Source: Paraburkholderia sp. BCC1884 (GTDB lineage: Bacteria > Pseudomonadota > Gammaproteobacteria > Burkholderiales > Burkholderiaceae). From it: 64,000 nucleotides of DNA. The stretch covers positions 124,001 through 188,000 of the forward strand of contig NZ_CAAJGL010000011.1 of the NCBI RefSeq assembly GCF_900996225.1, written 5' to 3'. Shown piece after piece: positions 18,750-26,776 of this stretch (position 1 is its first letter; the number at the start of each line of letters is the position of its first letter). Below the pieces are notes generated by a model. The model was not told where the DNA came from. It made no database searches and saw only the letters and a list, made by a program, of their open reading frames with translations. A program made the translations under genes and the position numbers.

Positions 18750-19319
18750 ATGAGCACTACCCGCCGCGCGCCGCACGACGCCCCCATGATTCGCGACGCC
18801 ACCGAGGCCGATCTGCCCGCGATTCAGGCGATCTACGCGCACCACGTGCTGACCGGCGTCGCCTCGTTCGAAGAAATCCCGCCCTCCGTCGACGATCTGC
18901 GCACGCGCCTCGCTTCAGTGCGCAGCCACGGTCTGCCGTACATGGTCGCCGAGATCGACGGCGAGGTCGCCGGCTATTGCTACGCCACGCCGTACCGGCC
19001 GCGCGCCGCGTACCGCAACACCATCGAAGATTCAATCTATGTGGGCGACGCCTATCGCGGACGCGGCCTCGGAAGCGTGCTGCTGCAGGCGCTGATCGAG
19101 CGCTGCGAGACCGGCCCGTGGCGGCAGATGGTGGCCGTGATCGCCGACGGCGGCAGCGGCGGCTCGTTATCCCTGCATACCCAGGCCGGCTTCGAATTGA
19201 CCGGCACGCTGAAGGCCGTGGGCTTCAAACACGGCCGCTGGATCGATACCACGCTGATGCAGCGCACGCTGGGCCTCGGCGACTCGAGCCTGCCCGGCGA
19301 TGCAGCGCAGCGCGACTAA
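18750..19319 (+). CDS. GNAT acetyltransferase, phosphinothricin-acetyltransferase-like
   Basis: A 189-residue GNAT enzyme. Family landmarks: 'MIRDATEADLPAIQAIYAHHV' at the N-terminus, 'SFEEIPPS', 'GYCYATPYRPRAAYR', and the acetyl-CoA loop 'VGDAYRGRGLGSVLL' (motif A, Q/RxxGxG/A form). The arrangement 'YRPRAAYRNTIEDSIYV' is characteristic of the Pat/Bar group, which N-acetylates phosphinothricin, methionine sulfoximine and similar compounds. Start at 18750 or at the internal ATG at 18786, which aligns better with the family. It appears to be a single gene. Confidence 0.88.
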   Translation: MSTTRRAPHDAPMIRDATEADLPAIQAIYAHHVLTGVASFEEIPPSVDDLRTRLASVRSHGLPYMVAEIDGEVAGYCYATPYRPRAAYRNTIEDSIYVGDAYRGRGLGSVLLQALIERCETGPWRQMVAVIADGGSGGSLSLHTQAGFELTGTLKAVGFKHGRWIDTTLMQRTLGLGDSSLPGDAAQRD

Positions 19320-19353
19320 AGCCTCGCGCTGGCAGCGTCACGGGTGGCCGCGT

Positions 19354-19359
19354 TAAAAT
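19354..19359 (+). promoter_or_regulatory. -10 hexamer TAAAAT of merR-type gene (leaderless arrangement)
   Basis: TAAAAT ends six bases before the ATG at 19366, with CGCCGC between. The geometry is the same as for zur. No ribosome site is visible. Confidence 0.4.
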
Positions 19360-19365
19360 CGCCGC

Positions 19366-20220
19366 ATGACCAACACGCCGCCCCCCGAACCGCACTCGCC
19401 CGACGACCCCAGCGTCCCGTCGGGCGCCACGCCGCGCAACGAATACACCGTCGACGAACTCGCGCGCGTCACCGACACCACGGTGCGCAACGTGCGCGCC
19501 TATCAGGATCGCGGCCTGCTCGCGCCGCCTGAAAAACGTGGCCGGGTCGGCGTGTACGACGATACCCACGTATCGCGTCTCAAGCTGATCAATCATCTGC
19601 TCGCGCGCGGTTACACGCTTGCGAACATTCAGGACCTCATCATGGCCGTGGACGAAGGCCATGACCTGCGCTCCATCCTCGGACTCGAGACGGCAATCGG
19701 CGGACGCTGGTCGCGTGAACGGCCGAAAAAATACTCGCTGCTCGAACTGCTGCAAATGTTCGGCGACAAGGCCTCGCCCAGCGCACTCGGCAAAGCGGTC
19801 GATCTCGGCCTGCTCGAACGTGACGGCCTCTCTTTCGTGTCCGGCAGTCCAACGGCGCTCGCCGCCGGCGCGACGATGGCGAAGGAAGGCATCCCGCTCG
19901 CCGACCTGCTCGACGCCGTCGGCATTGCACGGCCGCATTTCAACGCGGTCGCCAAGGCACTGGTCGATCTGGTGGTCCGTCAACTGGACCGCTACGATGC
20001 CGACGCGCTGCCGCCGCCCGCCGACGTGCCTGCTCTCGTGGAGGCGATCTGGCGCGTGCGCCCGCTTGCGATGGTGCTGGTCGAAAGCGAAATGAACCGT
20101 GCGCTCGAAGAAGCCTCCGGCGACTATCTCGGCGATCGCGTCGCAGCGATCATGGCCAAAAAGTTGGGCCATGCGCCGGAAGGCGGCGCGGCGGGAAGAA
20201 AGGACGTACCCAGGAAGTAG
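19366..20220 (+). CDS. MerR-family transcriptional regulator
   Basis: A 284-residue regulator. The MerR winged helix is at ~25-95 ('YTVDELARVTDTTVRNVRAYQDRGLLAPPEKRGRVGVYDDTHVSRLKLINHLLARGYTLANIQDLI'), followed by a long helical C-terminal domain (~110-280) without the metal-binding cysteines of classic MerR proteins. The 'NVRAYQDRGLL' variant and the large effector domain are typical of MerR proteins that sense organic ligands or act as unclassified regulators. The closest operon downstream is the monooxygenase cluster, 1.2 kb away, behind an intervening binding-protein gene. Target unknown. Confidence 0.88.
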   Translation: MTNTPPPEPHSPDDPSVPSGATPRNEYTVDELARVTDTTVRNVRAYQDRGLLAPPEKRGRVGVYDDTHVSRLKLINHLLARGYTLANIQDLIMAVDEGHDLRSILGLETAIGGRWSRERPKKYSLLELLQMFGDKASPSALGKAVDLGLLERDGLSFVSGSPTALAAGATMAKEGIPLADLLDAVGIARPHFNAVAKALVDLVVRQLDRYDADALPPPADVPALVEAIWRVRPLAMVLVESEMNRALEEASGDYLGDRVAAIMAKKLGHAPEGGAAGRKDVPRK

Positions 20221-20336
20221 CGCGCCGGGCAGCTTGCGCCCGCACGTCATATTCAAATCTGCATTGCTTCGTTTGAACGGCGGAACGCCCGTGCGACGAT
20301 CGTCGAATCCGATCGAACGCAATGGAGATTCGCCGC

Positions 20337-21344
20337 ATGGTCCGTCATCCCCGTCATCCCCGTTTTACGCTGCACCTCGCCGCCGGCTTGCTGGCGGCCT
20401 TCACGACTATGGGCGTCAACGCGCAAAACGCAGCCCAAAGCGGCACCGCGCCGAACAAGGTGCTGCGCATCGGCTATCAGAAATCAGGGCTGCTCGCCGT
20501 GCTCAAGGCACAAGGCTCGCTCGACGAAAAACTCAAACCGCTCGGCTACAGCATCAAATGGTTTGAATTTCCGGCCGGGCCGCAATTGCTCGAGGCGTTG
20601 AACGCCAACAGCGTCGACTTCGGTTATACGGGCGCACCGCCGCCGGTGTTCGCGCAGGCAGGCGGCGTCGGTTTCGTGTACGTCGGCGCGGAACCGTCCG
20701 GACGTCACGCGGAGGCCATTCTGGTCAGGAGCGATTCGCCGCTGCGCAACGTGACGGATCTGAAGGGCAAACGGGTCGCGCTGCAAAAAGGCTCGAGTTC
20801 GAACTACCTGTTACTCGAAGCCCTCAAGAAAGCCGGTCTGCATTACGAGGACATTCGTCCCGTCTACCTCGCGCCCGCCGACGCGCGCGCCGCCTTCGAA
20901 AGCGGCAGCGTGGATGCCTGGGTCATCTGGGACCCGTATTACGCATCGGCACAACAGGCGCTGAAAGCGCGCACGCTCGCCGACTACACCGAACTGAACG
21001 CCCCGTATAACTTCTACGAAGCCACGCGCGATTTCGCGCAGCAACACCCCGATGTGATCGGCGCAATTCTCGGACAACTGCGCACTGCGGGCCTCTGGGT
21101 CAATCAGCATCCGGCGGAAACGGCCGCGCTGATCGCGCCGAAAGTCGGCCTCGACGAAAAGCTGGTCGAAACGTGGGTGCGCCGCTATCCCTATGGCACC
21201 ACCGCGGTCACCGACGAGATCGCGCGCTCCCAGCAGGTGGTGGCCGACGCGTTCTACGGCGCCCATCTGATTCCCCAGAAAATCAGCGTAAAGGACAACG
21301 TCTGGCAAAACCGCGACGTCGACGCCGCGCTCGCCGCCCGCTAA
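20337..21344 (+). CDS. Orphan sulfonate/nitrate-type ABC substrate-binding protein
   Basis: A 335-residue exported binding protein of the SsuA/TauA group: signal peptide (~residues 10-31, ending 'GVNAQ'), then 'LRIGYQKSGLLAVLKAQGSLDEKLKPLGYSIKWFEFPAGPQLLEALNANSVDFGYTG', the usual SsuA N-terminal domain, and 'VDAWVIWDPYYA'. I chose the ATG at 20337 because GGAG lies 9 bases before it; the upstream ATG at 20322 has no ribosome site. SsuA proteins bring aliphatic sulfonates to SsuBC for sulfur supply. No ssuBC, monooxygenase ssuD or reductase is adjacent, so it stands alone here. The FMN-type SsuD is not the same as the FAD monooxygenase that follows. Confidence 0.88.
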   Translation: MVRHPRHPRFTLHLAAGLLAAFTTMGVNAQNAAQSGTAPNKVLRIGYQKSGLLAVLKAQGSLDEKLKPLGYSIKWFEFPAGPQLLEALNANSVDFGYTGAPPPVFAQAGGVGFVYVGAEPSGRHAEAILVRSDSPLRNVTDLKGKRVALQKGSSSNYLLLEALKKAGLHYEDIRPVYLAPADARAAFESGSVDAWVIWDPYYASAQQALKARTLADYTELNAPYNFYEATRDFAQQHPDVIGAILGQLRTAGLWVNQHPAETAALIAPKVGLDEKLVETWVRRYPYGTTAVTDEIARSQQVVADAFYGAHLIPQKISVKDNVWQNRDVDAALAAR

Positions 21345-21416
21345 CTCCCCTCGTCGGCCACGCCCTAGAGGGGGGCATCTAACCGCTGGCTTGCTTCATC
21401 CGTTACCAGCCTCTAT

Positions 21417-21438
21417 TGTTACATCAGCCAATGTAACA
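21417..21438. promoter_or_regulatory. Palindrome upstream of the monooxygenase operon
   Basis: A perfect inverted repeat TGTTACAT-N6-ATGTAACA, 29 bp before the monooxygenase ATG. The size and symmetry are typical of a dimeric repressor/activator site. The cognate regulator is not evident. Confidence 0.65.
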
Positions 21439-21467
21439 GTTAAGAGAGTCAAAGGGAGACGGATCGG

Positions 21468-23072
21468 ATGAACGCACGCATGACGCCCCACGACGCCGCG
21501 CCCGATGTCGGCGCTCCGCTCGAAACGGATATCGCCATCATCGGCTCCGGCTTTGCGGGGCTCGGCATGGCGATCCGTCTCCGGCAAGCCGGCATGACCG
21601 ACTTCGTGATCGCCGAAAAGGCCGATTCGGTAGGCGGCACGTGGCGCGATAACCACTACCCCGGCTGCGCCTGCGACGTCCAATCGCACGTCTATTCGTT
21701 CTCCTTCGCCCCGAATCCGCGCTGGACCCGCATGTTCGCGCGTCAGCCGGAAATCCGCGCTTACCTGGAAGACTGCGCGCAGCGCTTTGGCGTCGAACGG
21801 CATATGCGTTTCGGCCATGAACTGGCGAGCGCGACCTACGACGAAACACGTCACCGCTGGCAACTGTCATTCGCCAATGGCCAGCAATGGTCGGCGCGCG
21901 TACTGATCTCCGGCATGGGTGGCCTGTCGCGCGCGGCCATGCCGGACATTCCCGGCATCGAAACCTTCCGGGGCCGCGCATTCCATTCGCAGCATTGGGA
22001 CCATGACTATTCGCTGGACGGCAAGCGCGTCGCGGTAATCGGCACTGGCGCCAGCGCCATTCAGTTCGTGCCGCAGATCGCGCCGCGCGTCGCGCATCTC
22101 GCGCTCTTCCAGCGCACGCCGCCGTGGATCATGCCGAAGGCCGATCGTCCGGTTAAACCGCTTGAACAGTGGCTCTTCAGGCATCTGCCGTTCACGCAAA
22201 AAATCATGCGATCGGCGCTGTATTGCATGCTCGAATCGCGCGCGTTCGGTTTCGCGATTCATCCTTCGCTGATGAAGACCGCGCAAAAAGTGGCCGAGCG
22301 GCATTTGCGCCGTCAGGTGCCGGACCCACAATTGCGCGCCACGCTCACGCCGAACTACACGATGGGCTGCAAGCGCATTCTGATCTCGAACGACTATTTT
22401 CCGGCGCTGTCGCGCCAGAATGTATCGGTGACGACCACCGGTATCGCGCGCATCGAAGAAGACGCCGTCATCACCACCGACGGCACACGTCATCCGGCCG
22501 ACTGCCTGATCTTCGGCACCGGCTTCCAGGTGGCCGATCCGTTTGCGCCGGGCGTGGTGCGCGGGCGCGGCGGCGTCGACATCGTGGAGACGTGGCGCGA
22601 TGGCGCGCACGCGTACCTCGGCACGGCCTTACCGGCTTACCCGAACTTCTTCATGATCGTCGGTCCGAACACGGGGCTCGGGCACAACTCGATGGTCTTC
22701 ATGATCGAGTCGCAAGTCGACTACATTTTGCGGGCGCTGAAAACCATGCGTACCGAACGCGCCGCCGCCATCGAGGTACGTCCGCACGTCGAGCGGGCCT
22801 ACAACGAGCAGATCCAGCAGAAGCTCGGCCGCGCGATCTGGTCGACCGGTGGCTGCAAGAGCTGGTATCTCGATCCGAAGACCGGCAAGAACACCACCTT
22901 GTGGCCGGGATTCGCCTACAAATTCCGCCAGGCCACCCGCACCTTCAGCATGGACGATTACCTCGCGTACGCACCCGCTCCTGAGTCGCCAGGCGAACCG
23001 AGTCAAGCGCTGGAATCGCTGGAATCGGTCGCTATGCGCGGCAGTGCGCCTACGTCCGCGAAAGCGATCTGA
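21468..23072 (+). CDS. Flavin-containing Baeyer-Villiger-type monooxygenase
   Basis: A 534-residue FAD/NADPH enzyme. FAD-binding GxGxxG is at 26-31 ('GSGFAG'), the second Rossmann motif is 'VIGTGASAIQFVPQI' (~190-205), and between them lies the Baeyer-Villiger fingerprint FxGxxxHxxxWD (F167-D178, 'FRGRAFHSQHWD'). Such enzymes insert oxygen next to a ketone to give esters or lactones; EthA/MymA of mycobacteria and many alkanone monooxygenases belong here. First gene of a four-gene operon (SDR, PF10118-type protein, epoxide-hydrolase-like protein), with a palindrome in front. The SDR could make the ketone from an alcohol. The true substrate is unknown. Confidence 0.9.
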   Translation: MNARMTPHDAAPDVGAPLETDIAIIGSGFAGLGMAIRLRQAGMTDFVIAEKADSVGGTWRDNHYPGCACDVQSHVYSFSFAPNPRWTRMFARQPEIRAYLEDCAQRFGVERHMRFGHELASATYDETRHRWQLSFANGQQWSARVLISGMGGLSRAAMPDIPGIETFRGRAFHSQHWDHDYSLDGKRVAVIGTGASAIQFVPQIAPRVAHLALFQRTPPWIMPKADRPVKPLEQWLFRHLPFTQKIMRSALYCMLESRAFGFAIHPSLMKTAQKVAERHLRRQVPDPQLRATLTPNYTMGCKRILISNDYFPALSRQNVSVTTTGIARIEEDAVITTDGTRHPADCLIFGTGFQVADPFAPGVVRGRGGVDIVETWRDGAHAYLGTALPAYPNFFMIVGPNTGLGHNSMVFMIESQVDYILRALKTMRTERAAAIEVRPHVERAYNEQIQQKLGRAIWSTGGCKSWYLDPKTGKNTTLWPGFAYKFRQATRTFSMDDYLAYAPAPESPGEPSQALESLESVAMRGSAPTSAKAI

Positions 23073-23127
23073 CAGGACAGAACGACAACGACAAAGGCAC
23101 CGTTCAGAGAGGACAGGAGACAAGCCA

Positions 23128-24036
23128 ATGAAAAACTTTACCGACAGAGTAGCCGCCATCACCGGCGCGGGTTCGGGCATGGGCCGTTCGCTCGCGATCC
23201 AGCTGGCGCGCGAAGGCTGCCATCTTGCGCTGGCCGATCGCAATGCCGCGAGTCTCGCCGAAACCGCGCAATTCGCGCAAGCCGCTGCGCCGCAGATCGT
23301 CGGTGCGCCGCTGCGCATCACGACACGCGTGCTCGACGTAGCCGATCGTAGCGCGATGTTCGACTGGGCCGCGGAAACAGCGCAACAGCACGGCTACGTG
23401 AACCTCGTGTTCAACAACGCGGGGGTCGCGCTGTCGAGCACCATCGAAGGGATGGAATATGCCGACCTTGAGTGGATCGTCGGCATCAACTTCTGGGGCG
23501 TGGTGCATGGCACGAAAGCATTTCTGCCGTATATCAAGGCTTCGGGTGCGGGACATATCGTGAATACATCGAGCGTATTCGGCCTGTTCTCGCAGCCCGG
23601 CATGAGCGGCTACAACGCCACCAAATTCGCAGTGCGCGGCTTTACGGAAGCGCTGCGCCAGGAACTCGATCTGATGAAGTGCGGCGTGTCGGCCACCTGC
23701 GTCCATCCGGGCGGGATTCGCACGGGCATCGCGCAATCGAGCCGCATCGCGCCGAACATGGTCGGCTTCATGCTCGAGAACGAGCAGCAAGGCAAGGACG
23801 ACTTCGAGAAGTTCTTCATCACCACCGCCGACGAAGCCGCGCGCGTGATCCTCGACGGCGTGCGCAAGAACAAACGGCGCGTGTTGATCGGACGCGATGC
23901 GCGTGTCGCCGACTGGCTCGCGCGCACCTTGCCGGCGGCTTATCAGGCGCTGGTCGTGATGCAGACGCGGCGCATGAAACGGATCGCCGGGAAGCGCGCG
24001 CGGCGCGCGGCGCAAGTGGACGGCAAGCGCGCGTGA
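23128..24036 (+). CDS. Short-chain dehydrogenase/reductase
   Basis: A 302-residue classical SDR: cofactor motif 'TGAGSGMG' (residues 11-18), 'NNAG' (~95), catalytic Ser in 'NTSSVFGLF' and the YxxxK pair in 'YNATK'. The tail of ~40 residues after the Rossmann core is very basic ('RRMKRIAGKRARRAAQVDGKRA'). Such SDRs with C-terminal basic extensions sit beside Baeyer-Villiger monooxygenases in actinobacteria and proteobacteria and oxidise secondary alcohols. The start at 23128 fits the N-terminus 'MKNFTDRVAAITGAG'. Co-transcribed with the monooxygenase, 55 bp downstream. Confidence 0.9.
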   Translation: MKNFTDRVAAITGAGSGMGRSLAIQLAREGCHLALADRNAASLAETAQFAQAAAPQIVGAPLRITTRVLDVADRSAMFDWAAETAQQHGYVNLVFNNAGVALSSTIEGMEYADLEWIVGINFWGVVHGTKAFLPYIKASGAGHIVNTSSVFGLFSQPGMSGYNATKFAVRGFTEALRQELDLMKCGVSATCVHPGGIRTGIAQSSRIAPNMVGFMLENEQQGKDDFEKFFITTADEAARVILDGVRKNKRRVLIGRDARVADWLARTLPAAYQALVVMQTRRMKRIAGKRARRAAQVDGKRA

Positions 24037-24139
24037 TGCACCACACTTCCCGCACGGTCATGCAGTTCGCCATGCCCATTGTTCGATCGGCACATTCAGC
24101 ACATTCAGCAGCATCCAGAGAATCACAAGGAGAAAGGCC

Positions 24140-25021
24140 ATGATGCCGGTTCGCCGCGACCTTCGTTTCAATTTACCGCAGGAACGCGCCTGCGATTGGC
24201 ACGTGCAAGGCTCGCATGTGACACACTTCTTCAACGCGCTGTCGCTGCTCTTCCCGGCCGGCGAGCGTTTCTTCATGGATAGCGTGCGCAACTACCGCGA
24301 CCAGATCGACGACCCCGTGCTCAGCAAGCAGGTGCTTGGCTTCATCGGCCAGGAAGCCATGCATACGCGCGAACATGTCGAATACAACGATCTGCTGCAG
24401 GAAGCCGGCTTGCCCGCACACAAGCTCGACAAGCGGCTGTGGGCGATTCTCAACTTCGGTCGCAGAATCCTGCCGCATTCGTATCAGCTCGCGGTGACGG
24501 TCTGCCTCGAACACTACACGGCGATGCTTGCCGGTCTTCTGCTGGAAGACGCTACACGCATCGGCCAGTCGGTGGAAGGCTACACGCAGATGTGGACCTG
24601 GCACGCGCTGGAAGAAACCGAACACAAGTCCGTTTCCTACGACGTGTGGAATACCGTGCTCAAGCCCGGCCTCGGCCGCTATTTGCTGCGCACCGGCACC
24701 ATGCTCGCCACCACGCTGACCTTCTGGCTGATCGTGTTCGACTACCACGTGCGCCTGATGATCGCCGACCGCAAACGCGGCGGCCATCTGCGCGGCATGT
24801 GGCGCGTGACGAAATATCTTTATGGGCCGCGTCACGGCGTGTTTCCGCGTATCGCCGGCGAATGGCTGAGTTTTTTCCGGCCCGGCTTCCATCCGTGGGA
24901 TCACGACAATCGCGCGCAACTGGCACGTATCGACGGACTGGTGGCCGCGGTCGACGCCACCAACGCGGCCACGCCGAGCGCCCGCAAGGCGGCACGGCGC
25001 GGCGCGCAGGCGGCCGCGTGA
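24140..25021 (+). CDS. PF10118-type predicted metal-dependent hydrolase
   Basis: A 293-residue helical protein matching the 'predicted metal-dependent hydrolase' family. Two carboxylate/histidine motifs are visible, 'GQEAMHTREHVEYND' (~residues 66-80) and 'HALEETEHKSVSYDV' (~155-169), spaced like the ExxH pairs of ferritin-like di-iron proteins. That makes oxygen chemistry as plausible as hydrolysis. A hydrophobic helix at ~195-215 ('TGTMLATTLTFWLIVFDY') suggests membrane association. GGAGAAAG lies just before the ATG. Its stop overlaps the GTG start of the next gene. Activity is not established for this family as far as I know. Confidence 0.8.
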   Translation: MMPVRRDLRFNLPQERACDWHVQGSHVTHFFNALSLLFPAGERFFMDSVRNYRDQIDDPVLSKQVLGFIGQEAMHTREHVEYNDLLQEAGLPAHKLDKRLWAILNFGRRILPHSYQLAVTVCLEHYTAMLAGLLLEDATRIGQSVEGYTQMWTWHALEETEHKSVSYDVWNTVLKPGLGRYLLRTGTMLATTLTFWLIVFDYHVRLMIADRKRGGHLRGMWRVTKYLYGPRHGVFPRIAGEWLSFFRPGFHPWDHDNRAQLARIDGLVAAVDATNAATPSARKAARRGAQAAA

Positions 25022-25983
25022 TACGCGACACGCTGTCGGTGCCGACCGGCGAGGTGCGGCTCGCGGTCTACGTGAGCGGCCCACGCGACGCGACGCCGAT
25101 CGTGCTGGTGCATGGTTATCCCGATTCAGCGGCCGTGTGGGAACCGGTGCGCGCGCAACTGGACACGCGCTACCGCGTGATCGCCTACGACGTGCGCGGC
25201 GCAGGCGCCTCGGACGCACCCGCCGGGCGTGACGCTTACCGGCTCGACAAGCTCGCTGCCGACCTCGCCGCCGTCGCGAATGCCACTTGCGGCGAGCGGC
25301 CGTTTCACCTGGTCGGACACGACTGGGGTTCGATCCAATGCTGGGAAGCGGTGACCGACCCGGCGTTCGTAGGCCGTATTGCTTCGTATACATCGATCTC
25401 GGGACCGAGTCTCGATCACGCATCGCTCGGCTTGCGCGGCGACCAGCAAGCCGACCCGCGCGCGCAGGCGGCGGAACGCCTGAACTACCGGCAACGTCCC
25501 GCCGGCGGCAGCATTCGGCAGACGCTCAAATCCTGGTACATCTTCTTCTTTCATTTACCGTGGCTGCCGGAACTGGTCTGGCGCCTCGGCGGCGCACGCA
25601 TGTGGCCGCTCTGGCTGCGCATGACTGAGCGCGTGCGCCCGCAGCGCGATCCGTCGCAGATGCGCAACGCGCTCAACGGTCTTAACCTGTACCGCGCGAA
25701 TTTCGTCGACAAGCTGCTGCACCCGCGCTCGCGTCACGCGCATGCGCCGGTGCAATTCATCGTGCCGTTACGTGACCGTTATGTCGGGCCGGCGCTATCG
25801 CTTGGACTCGAGCGCTGGCTCGGCCCTTACGAGCGTCACGAAATCGATGCGGGCCATTGGGTCGTATTGCGCGAGCCCGTACGCATCGCGGCCGGTATCG
25901 AACGTTTTGTCGAGCGACACCTGGGCGACCATGACGCGCCGGTTTCGCCTGTGCCGCTCAACGCTCGAGCGGCAGGCGGGTAA
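25018..25983 (+). CDS. Alpha/beta hydrolase of epoxide-hydrolase type
   Basis: A 321-residue hydrolase. The oxyanion loop is 'VHGYPDS' (HGxP, residues 32-35) and the nucleophile elbow reads G100-H-D102-W-G, so the nucleophile is an aspartate as in epoxide hydrolases and haloalkane dehalogenases, not the serine of esterases. The late acid is probably in 'VPLRDRYVG' and the His in 'DAGHWVV'. The GTG start at 25018 overlaps the TGA of the previous gene (GTGA), indicating translational coupling. In mycobacteria, EphD joins an SDR and such a hydrolase in one chain; here both are separate genes in one operon. Its 3' end overlaps the convergent gene by 26 bp. Confidence 0.87.
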   Translation: MIRDTLSVPTGEVRLAVYVSGPRDATPIVLVHGYPDSAAVWEPVRAQLDTRYRVIAYDVRGAGASDAPAGRDAYRLDKLAADLAAVANATCGERPFHLVGHDWGSIQCWEAVTDPAFVGRIASYTSISGPSLDHASLGLRGDQQADPRAQAAERLNYRQRPAGGSIRQTLKSWYIFFFHLPWLPELVWRLGGARMWPLWLRMTERVRPQRDPSQMRNALNGLNLYRANFVDKLLHPRSRHAHAPVQFIVPLRDRYVGPALSLGLERWLGPYERHEIDAGHWVVLREPVRIAAGIERFVERHLGDHDAPVSPVPLNARAAGG

Positions 25984-26512
25984 ACAGCGTGGGGTAGTCG
26001 ATCACCAGGCCGTCCTCGTCCACCGTCAGATTCGCCGTAAAGTTGCGGAACAGGCCTTCGTAGCGATACTCGCGATTCAGGACAATGCACGAATAGGCCT
26101 GCTCCGCCCGCGTGACCTGCAAATCCGGCGTGGAAATGTAAGCGACGGAAATCGGCCGGCGCTCGCCTTCGGTCAGTTGCAGCCGGCGGATCGGCAGCGT
26201 GTTGGTGAATGGCGTTGCCGCGATATCGATGTCGATGCAGCCTTCCACGTCGCTCAACGCGAGCCCGCTGCCGTCACGCCAATGGCCGAGGCCGTCGCCA
26301 TATAGCTCCAGTTCGCCGCCGCCGACGATCTTCAACCAGGCATGGCGAGTGCGCCATTGAGCGTCGCAGCGCACGGTGTAGTGAAGGCCGTACGTCTTGC
26401 CGTAGCGCTGACCGACCACCACGCTCTCGACCTCGAAACCGCCGTTGTCGTTGTCGAACGCCAGCTGTTCGATACCGTCGCCCTCTTGCGACTCCCACCG
26501 TAATTCACGCAT
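25958..26512 (-). CDS. Putative glycolipid-binding protein (PF06475 type)
   Basis: A 184-residue protein matching the putative glycolipid-binding family (formerly DUF1089): 'MRELRWESQEGDGIEQLAFDNDNGGFEVESVVVG', 'YTVRCDAQWRTRHAWL', and 'PFTNTLPIRRLQL' near the middle. No signal peptide. The start at 26512 has GAGGAG upstream and opens with the family N-terminus; the frame is open further to 26701 but without homology. It is convergent with, and overlaps by 26 bp, the epoxide-hydrolase-like gene. A functional tie to a lipid-modifying operon is possible but not shown. Confidence 0.8.
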   Translation of the reverse strand: MRELRWESQEGDGIEQLAFDNDNGGFEVESVVVGQRYGKTYGLHYTVRCDAQWRTRHAWLKIVGGGELELYGDGLGHWRDGSGLALSDVEGCIDIDIAATPFTNTLPIRRLQLTEGERRPISVAYISTPDLQVTRAEQAYSCIVLNREYRYEGLFRNFTANLTVDEDGLVIDYPTLFTRLPLER

Positions 26513-26776
26513 CACCTGTCTCCTCGTGACGCGGCGCGGCACGCGCGCCGAAGCTTTATCGTAGCGCGAAAGCTTTCGGTTCGCCGACGCCCGTTCCGTC
26601 ACACGCGCCAAGTGCGTAAGACGCGGGTGTCGCAAATAGCCACTATCAATGGGACGCGATGCCGAAGGGCGTATGGCTGGCCTATGCTCGCGGTTCGCCA
26701 TCGGCGCGGCCCGACGCTTCTACGTTCATGCGCCTCGCCGCGCTCCGCCTCGTTGACCATCACGCCGCCCCGACCC

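Noticed and set aside
22849..23127. Upstream extension of the SDR gene
   Set aside because: It overlaps the monooxygenase in another frame; the SDR N-terminus begins at 23128 with the normal Rossmann spacing.
24439..25017. Upstream extension of the epoxide-hydrolase-like gene
   Set aside because: It is a shifted shadow of the PF10118 gene; the coupled GTG at 25018 is the better start.
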